Origin: Verrucomicrobiota bacterium
GTDB taxonomy: Bacteria; Verrucomicrobiota; Verrucomicrobiia; Verrucomicrobiales; Akkermansiaceae
Reading direction: 5' to 3'
Assembly (NCBI GenBank): GCA_026397695.1
Contig: JAPLUJ010000648.1
Span: 1 to 5,919 of the forward strand
DNA length: 5,919 nt
Shown here: piece by piece, positions 1-4,544 of the stretch
Position numbering within the stretch: position 1 is the stretch's first letter
Layout: each line of letters begins with the position of its first letter
Notes under the pieces: generated by a model
What the model was told of the DNA's origin: nothing
The model's database searches: none
Seen by the model: only the letters and a program-made list of their open reading frames with translations
Program-made: the position numbers and the translations under genes

Positions 1-8
1 TGGCATCC

Positions 9-785
9 TCAAAGATCGAACCACGCCGTCGGTTCGTGCTGGCAGGCGCAGTGCAGGCCGATGTGGCTGTGTCCGAGTTCGGCGAGGCATGCGTGCAAGC
101 GCCCGAGGATGAGGTCCGGCAGATTGCAATCCGCGCTCAAATGGCCTAACACCACGCGCCTGAGTTCCACGTGGGCGATGTCGCGAATCAGGCCGGTGAC
201 CTGATCGTTGGACAAATGTCCATGCCGTGAACTGATCCGCTGTTTGGTCGGCCATGGGCGCCTGGTGTCCGCATCTAACAATGCTGCGTCGTAGTTCGCC
301 TCGACAAACAAGCCATTCAGATCCCGCAGGCTTTCGGTCATGCTGCGCGTGACATGGCCGGCATCCGAGACAAACCCGAGAAGGCGCGAGGCATGGCCGA
401 TGACGTATCCGACCGGATCGACCGCATCGTGCTGGATCGCAAAGCTGCGGATCACGGCATCGCCGATGGTGAATGTCTGGGCGGCCTCGAAGGTTTTCCA
501 GATCCCTCCTTCGATGCCCGCCTCTCGGACAACACTGGCCGTTTGTCCCGTCGCAAATACCGGCATGGGGTGTTGTTTCAGGAAAATCCTGAGCCCTCGC
601 ACATGGTCGCCGTGCTCATGAGTCAATAATATGCCGCTCAGCGATGCGGGATCGATGCCGACCTGCGCGAGTCGCGGCGTGAGTTGTTTGGCACTCAGTC
701 CGGCGTCTATCATCAGGCGCACGTCACCACACTCGACCACCGCCGAGTTTCCACCACTGCCACTGCCAAGCACCACAAATCGCAT
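9..785 (-). CDS. walJ: WalJ/YycJ-family metallo-beta-lactamase-fold hydrolase
   Basis: This is a complete 258-residue cytoplasmic protein with no signal peptide or membrane segment. It starts with the beta-strand and glycine loop MRFVVLGSGSGGNS and carries the metal-binding motif THEHGDH (His56, His58, Asp60, His61). Later metal or active-site positions are visible at SDAGH (Asp141, His144) and RHGHLSND (about 188-194), and it has the LGHLSADCN segment near residue 214, all in the order expected for the YycJ/WalJ/VicX branch. In Firmicutes this family sits with the WalRK two-component system and has been linked to DNA repair and cell-wall regulation; members elsewhere are usually annotated only as MBL-fold metallohydrolases or predicted exonucleases. 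The exact substrate here is unknown. I chose ATG at 785; the GTG directly before it (788) is in frame and would add one residue. No Shine-Dalgarno sequence is visible. The gene is divergent from the toxin-antitoxin operon across about 90 bp. The family call is firm; the symbol is by homology only. Confidence 0.88.
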   Translation of the reverse strand: MRFVVLGSGSGGNSAVVECGDVRLMIDAGLSAKQLTPRLAQVGIDPASLSGILLTHEHGDHVRGLRIFLKQHPMPVFATGQTASVVREAGIEGGIWKTFEAAQTFTIGDAVIRSFAIQHDAVDPVGYVIGHASRLLGFVSDAGHVTRSMTESLRDLNGLFVEANYDAALLDADTRRPWPTKQRISSRHGHLSNDQVTGLIRDIAHVELRRVVLGHLSADCNLPDLILGRLHACLAELGHSHIGLHCACQHEPTAWFDL

Positions 786-818
786 CACGCGCCGAGACTG
801 CGGATTCCCGCCCGCCCA

Positions 819-872
819 CGCAAGACTTTCGCAAGGTTCTGCTTGACTTGGCGGTGTAAGACGGCATCTTAC
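819..872 (+). promoter_or_regulatory. Putative promoter and operator of the toxin-antitoxin operon
   Basis: The 92-bp gap between the divergent walJ and antitoxin genes contains a perfect 6-bp inverted repeat, GTAAGA-N5-TCTTAC, at 856-872, ending 5 bp before the antitoxin ATG. A TTGACT box (843-848) lies upstream and resembles a sigma70 -35 element; the matching -10 would fall in the right arm of the palindrome but is poor (CATCTT or ATCTTA). A direct repeat of CGCAAG (819-824 and 830-835) lies one helical turn apart further upstream. Type II antitoxins usually repress their own operon by binding such palindromes, so this is the natural operator candidate. The palindrome is seen directly; its function is inferred. 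Confidence 0.42.
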
Positions 873-877
873 CAGAC

Positions 878-1126
878 ATGCAAACTACGATTTCCACGAA
901 AGGACAGATCATTCTTCCCGCAGAGATCCGTCGGATGGACGGACTGAAGGCGGGTCAGGCATTCGAGGTCGAGCGATTGGACTGCGGCGATTACCGCTTG
1001 CGGCGGGTGGCAGCGGTGCCCAATGAGGGTTTGGTGGATTGGTTGTTGAGTTGCCCGGTGAAGGGATTTCTGAAGGATTACTCCTCCACCGCGACGACCG
1101 ATGACATCCAACCTGATTTCCGATGA
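878..1126 (+). CDS. vapB: AbrB/MazE-type antitoxin of a VapBC-like module
   Basis: This is an 82-residue protein with two parts. Residues 1-44 form a SpoVT/AbrB-like swapped-hairpin DNA-binding domain, recognisable from MQTTISTKGQIILPAEIR followed by GLKAGQAFEVE and a strand ending RLRRV. Residues 45-82 are a C-terminal tail with WLLSCPVKGF and an acidic TTDDI stretch, the kind of segment that wraps around a partner PIN toxin and blocks its active site. The stop codon overlaps the start of the toxin gene in ATGA, so the two are translationally coupled, with the antitoxin first as is usual. No Shine-Dalgarno sequence precedes the ATG. The protein should neutralise the toxin and, with it, repress the operon through the palindrome just upstream. 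Calling it vapB rests mainly on its partner; other AbrB-fold antitoxins (MazE, VagC) look alike over the N-terminus. Confidence 0.85.
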   Translation: MQTTISTKGQIILPAEIRRMDGLKAGQAFEVERLDCGDYRLRRVAAVPNEGLVDWLLSCPVKGFLKDYSSTATTDDIQPDFR

Positions 1127-1530
1127 AATATCTGGTCGATGTCAACGTGATTTCCGAAGCGACCAAACCGCAACCCGACATGCGGGTGGTGGCGTGGCTG
1201 AAGACTAACGAGGCGGTCTTAGTGTTAGATCCGGTGGTGTTGGGAGAGATTCGCCTTGGAATTTTGCTACTGGCTGCGGGCAAACGTCGGAGTGCGCTGG
1301 AGTATTGGTTTGAGCAGCGGGTCGGATCGATGGTGTGTGTTCCATGGGATGCCGCTACTGCGCTCCACTGGGCTGAACTCTTGGCCAGACTGCGGAGGAA
1401 AGGTGATACCATGCCATTGAAAGACAGCATGATCGCAGCTAGTGCGCTGACCCACCATCTCGTGATCGCCACCCGCAACGCAGGGGATTTCAAAAAAGCC
1501 GGGGTGTCGGTGATCAATCCGTTCGCGTGA
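1123..1530 (+). CDS. vapC: VapC-like PIN-domain ribonuclease toxin
   Basis: This is a 135-residue single PIN domain, the normal length for VapC/FitB toxins. The conserved acidic residues that bind Mg2+ are all present: Asp6 in LVDVNVISE, Glu42 in VLGEIRLGI, Asp101 in PLKDSMIAASA, and Asp122 in the ATRNAGDF motif. Nothing in the active site is missing, so the enzyme looks catalytically competent. VapC toxins cut tRNA, rRNA or other RNA when the labile antitoxin is lost; the target of this one cannot be read from the sequence. The gene overlaps the antitoxin by 4 bp, has no Shine-Dalgarno sequence of its own, and probably depends on coupled translation. It ends 34 bp from the convergent pyrG stop. 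The DxNxISE start is typical of the FitB-like branch, whose partners are more often Phd or FitA types, so pairing with an AbrB-type antitoxin is a known but less uniform combination. Confidence 0.9.
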   Translation: MKYLVDVNVISEATKPQPDMRVVAWLKTNEAVLVLDPVVLGEIRLGILLLAAGKRRSALEYWFEQRVGSMVCVPWDAATALHWAELLARLRRKGDTMPLKDSMIAASALTHHLVIATRNAGDFKKAGVSVINPFA

Positions 1531-1533
1531 TTC

Positions 1534-1550
1534 CAAGACCTGCTGTCTTG
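1534..1550. terminator. Short hairpin between convergent vapC and pyrG
   Basis: A perfect 6-bp inverted repeat, CAAGAC-N5-GTCTTG, lies 4 bp after the vapC stop, in the 34-bp gap between the convergent vapC and pyrG genes. The position suits a bidirectional terminator, but no T-tract follows on either strand and the stem is short. Termination is therefore only a possibility. The arms resemble the palindrome before the antitoxin (AAGA...TCTT core), so a protein-binding site is an alternative. Confidence 0.25.
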
Positions 1551-1564
1551 TGTCCGGCGGCGCC

Positions 1565-2569
1565 TCACGCTCTGTGTTGCGCGTATTCGAGGGCGGCGGC
1601 GACGAAGCCGGCGAAAAGCGGGTGTGGGAAGTTCGGTTTGGATTGAAACTCCGGATGGAACTGCGAACCGATGAAAAACGGATGCTGCGGCAGTTCGATG
1701 ATCTCGACGAATCCTTCGCCCGCCGAAACGGATGAAATCACCATGCCGGCCTGCTGCAGGCGTTCCTGATAGTCCGGGTTGACTTCGTAGCGGTGGCGAT
1801 GGCGTTCGTGGATGCGCTCCTTGTTGGCATATAACTTCGCGGCCCGGGTGCCGGCAAACACGATCGACTCACAGGATCCAAGCCGCATCGTGGCGCCCAT
1901 GTCCTCAACGCCCTTTTGTTCCTCCTGCAGGCAGATCACCGGGTGAGTGGTGGTCTTGTCGAACTCCGTGGAATTCGCGCCTTTCAGGCCACACACGTTG
2001 CGGGCAAACTCGATGGTGGCGATTTGCATGCCGAGGCATATTCCGAAATACGGGATCTTGTTCTCCCTGGCGTATTTGGCGGCGAGGATTTTGCCCTCGG
2101 TGCCGCGGTCGCCGAAACCGCCAGGCACCAGGATGCCGTCCACATCCCCGATGACTGCCTTCGCTCCATCGTCCTCGACGGCTTCCGTATCCACGCGAAC
2201 GATTTGCACCTTGGTGTCGTGATGGGCACCGGCGTGGACGAGTGATTCGTAAATCGACTTATAGGCGTCCTGCAGTTCGGTATATTTACCGGCAACAGCG
2301 ATGGTGACCTTGTGCTTCGGTTGGATCACCCGCTGCACAAATTGCTCCCAATCCTCCAATGCCGGTGTGGGGGTGTGACCCAATCCCAGCTTGTCCACCA
2401 CGAGGCGGTCGATCCGGTCACGGCGAAGGTCAAGCGGACATTCATAAATCGTGTGGGCCACATCACGGAAGGCAACAACGTTCTTGCGCTCCACGTTGCA
2501 AAACATCGCAATCTTCTTGCGGTGTTCCTCGTCGAGTTCCTTCTCGGTGCGGCAAATTGTCCTCCTCAA
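1565..2569 (-). CDS. pyrG: CTP synthase C-terminal part with glutaminase domain, frame 2
   Basis: This 334-residue frame carries the end of the synthetase domain and the class I glutamine amidotransferase domain. Genuine homology begins at [20 protein letters not shown]. The glutaminase motifs follow: PGGFGDRG (149-156), the nucleophile elbow FGICLGMQ with Cys178 (Cys383 of the repaired protein), and the FHPEF motif with His305 and Glu307 completing the Cys-His-Glu triad. Loop GSCE (231-234) and the RHRHRYEVN segment (257-265) are also family features. The TTG at 2569 is only the first possible start in this frame and lies inside the duplicated unit. An AGGAGG just after it is Shine-Dalgarno-like, but the coding continuity with the upstream frame shows this is the second half of one gene rather than an independent one. 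It stops 34 bp from vapC, tail to tail. Confidence 0.85.
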   Translation of the reverse strand: MRRTICRTEKELDEEHRKKIAMFCNVERKNVVAFRDVAHTIYECPLDLRRDRIDRLVVDKLGLGHTPTPALEDWEQFVQRVIQPKHKVTIAVAGKYTELQDAYKSIYESLVHAGAHHDTKVQIVRVDTEAVEDDGAKAVIGDVDGILVPGGFGDRGTEGKILAAKYARENKIPYFGICLGMQIATIEFARNVCGLKGANSTEFDKTTTHPVICLQEEQKGVEDMGATMRLGSCESIVFAGTRAAKLYANKERIHERHRHRYEVNPDYQERLQQAGMVISSVSAGEGFVEIIELPQHPFFIGSQFHPEFQSKPNFPHPLFAGFVAAALEYAQHRA

Positions 2570-3218
2570 GATCCTTCTCGGTGCGGCAAATGATGATGTC
2601 CGGCTGAATGCCGATCTCGCGCAGCTTGGCGACGGATTGCTGCGTGGGCTTGGTTTTCACCTCGCCGGCGGCCTTGATGTAGGGCAGCAGCGTGACATGG
2701 ATGAAACAAACATGCTCCTTGCCGACCTCGAGCGCGAACTGACGCAACGCCTCAAGAAACAACAGGCCTTCCATATCGCCGACGGTACCGCCGATTTCGG
2801 TGATCAATACATCAACTTCAGGATTGTTCTCAGTGACCGCGCGGATGCGTCCCTTGATCTCATCCGTGACGTGCGGGATGAACTGCACGGTTTTCCCGAG
2901 ATACTCGCCACGCCGCTCTTTCTTAATGACCGAGTCGAACACCTGGCCCGATGTCAGGTTGTTCATGCGTGACAACACGCCCGAGGTGAAGCGTTCGTAG
3001 TGGCCAAGATCGAGGTCGGTTTCCGCCCCGTCGTCGAGCACGTAAACCTCGCCGTGCTGATAGGGTGACATGGTGCCGGGATCGACGTTGAGATAGGGAT
3101 CGAATTTCTGCATCAGCACTTTAAGCCCGCGGTGCTCCAGCAGGGTTCCGATGGAAGCCGCAGCCAGTCCTTTGCCGAGTGAGGAAACGACGCCGCCGGT
3201 GACGAAGATGTATTTCAT
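2463..3218 (-). CDS. pyrG: CTP synthase N-terminal (synthetase) part, frame 1
   Basis: Residues 1-215 of this 251-residue frame are the amidoligase (synthetase) domain. The P-loop [10 protein letters not shown] is at 8-17 with Lys16. [12 protein letters not shown] follows at 39-50, then [11 protein letters not shown] (67-77), whose Asp70 matches the Mg2+-binding Asp72 of the E. coli enzyme. [11 protein letters not shown] (140-150) carries Glu141, the second metal ligand, and KTKPTQQSV (188-196) lies in the UTP/CTP-binding region. Correct sequence continues to IICRTEK (209-215). Residues 216-220 (DLEED) still look like a divergent family sequence, but from about 221 onward the frame is wrong and the tail has no family resemblance. 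Alone this part lacks the glutaminase domain, so it could use only free ammonia at best and is unlikely to fold as the normal tetramer. Confidence 0.85.
   Translation of the reverse strand: MKYIFVTGGVVSSLGKGLAAASIGTLLEHRGLKVLMQKFDPYLNVDPGTMSPYQHGEVYVLDDGAETDLDLGHYERFTSGVLSRMNNLTSGQVFDSVIKKERRGEYLGKTVQFIPHVTDEIKGRIRAVTENNPEVDVLITEIGGTVGDMEGLLFLEALRQFALEVGKEHVCFIHVTLLPYIKAAGEVKTKPTQQSVAKLREIGIQPDIIICRTEKDLEEDNLPHREGTRRGTPQEDCDVLQRGAQERCCLP
2524..2591 (-). repeat. 34-bp imperfect tandem duplication inside pyrG
   Basis: Two adjacent 34-bp units (2558-2591 and 2524-2557) match at 29 of 34 positions. The first 20 bases of each, read on the coding strand, are identical (2572-2591 and 2538-2557); all five differences lie in the last 14. 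Both units encode the same protein segment, [10 protein letters not shown] and [10 protein letters not shown]. Since 34 is not a multiple of three, the second unit shifts the frame and splits pyrG. Confidence 0.93.
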
Positions 3219-3221
3219 GGG

Positions 3222-3329
3222 GTTGCTTGTTTGTTATTGGTTATTAGTTAAGTGGCAAGGAGGTATTGGATGCAGGAAAAGCGGAATGCCGGATTCTTCA
3301 CTTTTAACCTATAACTCATAACTTTTAAC
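3222..3329. repeat. Seven-base-period repeats between kdsB and pyrG
   Basis: On the plus strand GTTA recurs at 3233, 3240 and 3247 (GTTATTG, GTTATTA, GTTAAGT), and TAAC recurs at 3305, 3312, 3319 and 3326 (TAACCTA, TAACTCA, TAACTTT, TAAC), all with exact 7-bp spacing. The two clusters are roughly reverse complements: 3233-3250 pairs with 3305-3322 at 14 of 18 positions across a 54-bp loop. The right cluster runs over the kdsB stop codon. This AT-rich stretch fills most of the gap and resembles short tandem heptamer repeats known from some other bacteria. Whether it acts as an mRNA structure, a terminator or simple repeat DNA is unknown. No clear promoter for pyrG is visible here. Confidence 0.5.
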
Positions 3330-4116
3330 ATTTTATTCCCAACATTCTTTCCACTTCGCGGGCTTGGTCCGGGGTATCGACGCCGGACGAGATGTCATCG
3401 GTTAGAATGACCCGGATGGATGCGCCGTTTTCAAGGGCGCGGAGTTGTTCTAGCGACTCGGCCTGTTCCATGGGCGAGGGCGGCCAGGTGATGAAGCGTT
3501 CGAGAAAAGCGCGGCGATAGGCGTAAATGCCCTTGTGGCGCAGCACCGGCAGGCCCGGCACCACGTTGCGGAAAAATGGCAGCGGCGAACGGGAGAAATA
3601 GAGCGCCCGGCCATCGAGCGCGGTCACCACTTTCACGACGTTGGGGTCATGGACCGCGGGATCGGCGGGGTCGAGCGGATTGGCAGCCGTCGCCATATCG
3701 AGCGCGCTGTCGTTGGCCATGGCGGTGGCAAGCAAGTCGATGAGCCGGGGATCGATCAACGGTTCGTCGCCCTGGATGTTCACGATGTGGGTGGCTTGCG
3801 GCACCGACCGCACAGCTTCGGCGATGCGGTCCGTCCCGGTCGGATGGTCCGGCGAGGTCATCACGGCCTTGCCTCCGAAGGCGATTACCGCTTCCATGAT
3901 GCGTGCATCATCGGTGGCAACGAGGATGTCAGCGAGCAACGTGCATTTCTGGCAGCGTTCCCAAACGTGTTGAATCAGCGGTTTTCCGGCGATGGAATGA
4001 AGCGGCTTGCCGGGGAAGCGGGTGGAGCCCCAGCGTGCGGGGATGACGCCGATAATGTGAGTGGTTGGTGAGGATTGGGGCACGCCTGCGAAAGGTTGGG
4101 CAAGCGTAGAACACAC
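3325..4116 (-). CDS. kdsB: 3-deoxy-manno-octulosonate cytidylyltransferase (CMP-Kdo synthetase)
   Basis: KdsB joins CTP and Kdo to give CMP-Kdo, the activated sugar that Kdo transferases add to lipid A in the cytoplasmic phase of LPS synthesis. Numbered from GTG 4116, the nucleotide-binding signature IPARWGSTRFPGKPL is at 25-39, ATDD at 67-70, SPDHPTGTDRIAE at 88-100, and the metal-binding NIQGDEPLID at 113-122 with Asp117. FSRSPLP (174-180), RHKGIYAYRRAFL (193-205), EQAESLEQLRALENG (217-231) and GVDTPDQ (245-251, Asp247) complete the family pattern. The start is uncertain: GTG 4116 gives 263 residues, and an in-frame GTG at 4083 gives 252, nearer the 248 of E. coli. Neither has a good ribosome site. 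pyrG lies 106 bp downstream on the same strand and would supply the CTP this enzyme uses. The presence of kdsB implies a Gram-negative outer membrane. Confidence 0.94.
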   Translation of the reverse strand: MCSTLAQPFAGVPQSSPTTHIIGVIPARWGSTRFPGKPLHSIAGKPLIQHVWERCQKCTLLADILVATDDARIMEAVIAFGGKAVMTSPDHPTGTDRIAEAVRSVPQATHIVNIQGDEPLIDPRLIDLLATAMANDSALDMATAANPLDPADPAVHDPNVVKVVTALDGRALYFSRSPLPFFRNVVPGLPVLRHKGIYAYRRAFLERFITWPPSPMEQAESLEQLRALENGASIRVILTDDISSGVDTPDQAREVERMLGIKC

Positions 4117-4227
4117 CCCCGCCCACAGACAAGAGCGGTTTCAAAAAATCATCAGGCCCGGTGGGGCGATCCGCGTGGCGGAGATTCCCCGCCGCTGCGA
4201 CTCCTGCTCGGGTGCTCGCCGCCCCGT

Positions 4228-4267
4228 CGCGACAAATTCCAGGACGATCATCAGGAAATTTGTCGCG
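4228..4267. repeat. Long inverted repeat upstream of gltB
   Basis: An 11-bp perfect inverted repeat, CGCGACAAATT (4228-4238) and AATTTGTCGCG (4257-4267), extends inward by two more pairs (CC with GG) if one A is bulged. The centre, GACGATCATC, is itself nearly self-complementary, so most of the 40 bp is quasi-palindromic. It lies about 110 bp upstream of kdsB and 280 bp upstream of gltB. It has no T-tract and lies between divergent genes, which argues against a terminator. A regulator-binding site or an RNA hairpin are both possible. Confidence 0.5.
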
Positions 4268-4312
4268 GCTGCAGCCGATACGGCACCGGTCAGCAACTCC
4301 AGATTGCGGGTG

Positions 4313-4362
4313 TCATGCGGGCGTCACCCGGTTTGTCGTGCGTCACAAGGGCGTCACCCGGT
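4313..4362 (+). repeat. Two direct repeats with 30-bp period upstream of gltB
   Basis: GGGCGTCACCCGGT occurs exactly twice, at 4319-4332 and 4349-4362. The match extends left as TCA-N3, so 17 of 20 bases agree over 4313-4332 and 4343-4362. A third GCGTCAC core lies between them (4340-4346), and an inverted TGACGC is at 4375-4380. The second copy ends one base before a TTGACA box at 4364-4369. Spacing of about three helical turns beside a promoter-like element would suit paired activator or repressor sites, but no regulator can be named. Confidence 0.5.
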
Positions 4363-4458
4363 CTTGACAGCACTTGACGCGGGTCGCAGATTCCCGTCCG
4401 TTCCGGTCGTGAGGTTCCGTGTATAGCTGCCCAAGCGCACCTTATTTCGGTAGATGCG

Positions 4459-4474
4459 TGGTATGGAAAATGCT
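4459..4474 (+). promoter_or_regulatory. Possible sigma54 (RpoN) promoter of gltB
   Basis: TGGTATG-GAAA-ATGCT has the invariant GG and GC of the -24/-12 elements separated by exactly 10 bp, and agrees with TGGCACG-N4-TTGCW at 9 of 12 defined positions. It would start transcription near 4485, leaving a leader of about 60 nt before the gltB ATG. Glutamate synthase genes are often under nitrogen control, which makes the location sensible. The match is real but such patterns occur by chance. Confidence 0.35.
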
Positions 4475-4544
4475 GTATTTCTTGCGTCTGCCACCACCGT
4501 TTTTTGCTGTTTTGTAACATCCCAATCACCACCACTCCGATTCC

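Larger units (their letters stand above)
1565..3218 (-). pseudogene. pyrG: pyrG, CTP synthase, interrupted by a +34-bp frameshift
   Basis: CTP synthase makes CTP from UTP, ATP and glutamine, the last step of de novo pyrimidine nucleotide synthesis. The full family protein is encoded here but in two frames: codons 1-215 lie in one frame from ATG 3218, and the rest lies in a second frame down to the stop at 1565. The break falls in an imperfect tandem duplication of 34 bp at 2524-2591. Taking out one unit restores a continuous 539-residue protein, close to the 545 of the E. coli enzyme, with every catalytic motif intact. There are no other lesions. An essential gene that is otherwise perfect points to an assembly or sequencing artefact, or a very recent event, rather than true decay. 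The pyrG start has no Shine-Dalgarno sequence. kdsB lies 106 bp upstream on the same strand, an order also found in Chlamydia. Confidence 0.9.
4117..4544. other. Non-coding divergent intergenic region, kdsB to gltB
   Basis: This 428-bp stretch separates two divergently transcribed genes and should hold both promoters. Open frames crossing it have low-complexity, Arg/Pro-rich translations with no family resemblance, and I read it as non-coding. No tRNA or other known RNA was recognised. It holds a long dyad (4228-4267), a perfect 10-bp palindrome GGCTGCAGCC (4267-4276), a 30-bp-period repeat (4313-4362), a TTGACA box (4364-4369) without a good -10 (CAGATT at 17 bp spacing), and a sigma54-like match (4459-4474). 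The 9-mer ATCATCAGG occurs at 4148-4156 and again at 4247-4255. No clear kdsB promoter is visible. Confidence 0.6.

Noticed and set aside
909..1568. A 219-codon minus-strand frame across both toxin-antitoxin genes.
   Set aside because: Both plus-strand genes have clear families and ATGA coupling; the minus-strand product is Ser/Arg/Pro-rich without recognisable domains.
3535..4071. A 178-codon plus-strand frame antisense to kdsB.
   Set aside because: The kdsB reading frame carries all family motifs; the opposite product is His/Gly/Arg-rich shadow sequence.
4143..4167. GCCC-N4-GGGC hairpin with six T nearby on the minus strand, upstream of kdsB.
   Set aside because: The stem is only 4 bp and the T-run is 7 bp away; a terminator here would block kdsB, and no attenuator pairing was seen.
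4061..4426. Plus-strand frames of up to 121 codons in the kdsB-gltB gap, considered as a small gene.
   Set aside because: Several overlapping frames are open only because the DNA is GC-rich; translations are Arg/Pro-rich, cover the repeat elements, and have no ribosome site or recognisable fold.
4452..4505. A 7-bp G-U-containing stem (4452-4458 with 4483-4489) followed by a run of six T, like a terminator before gltB.
   Set aside because: The T-run begins 11 bases after the stem and the loop is 24 nt, so it does not fit an intrinsic terminator; it also overlaps the sigma54-like site.
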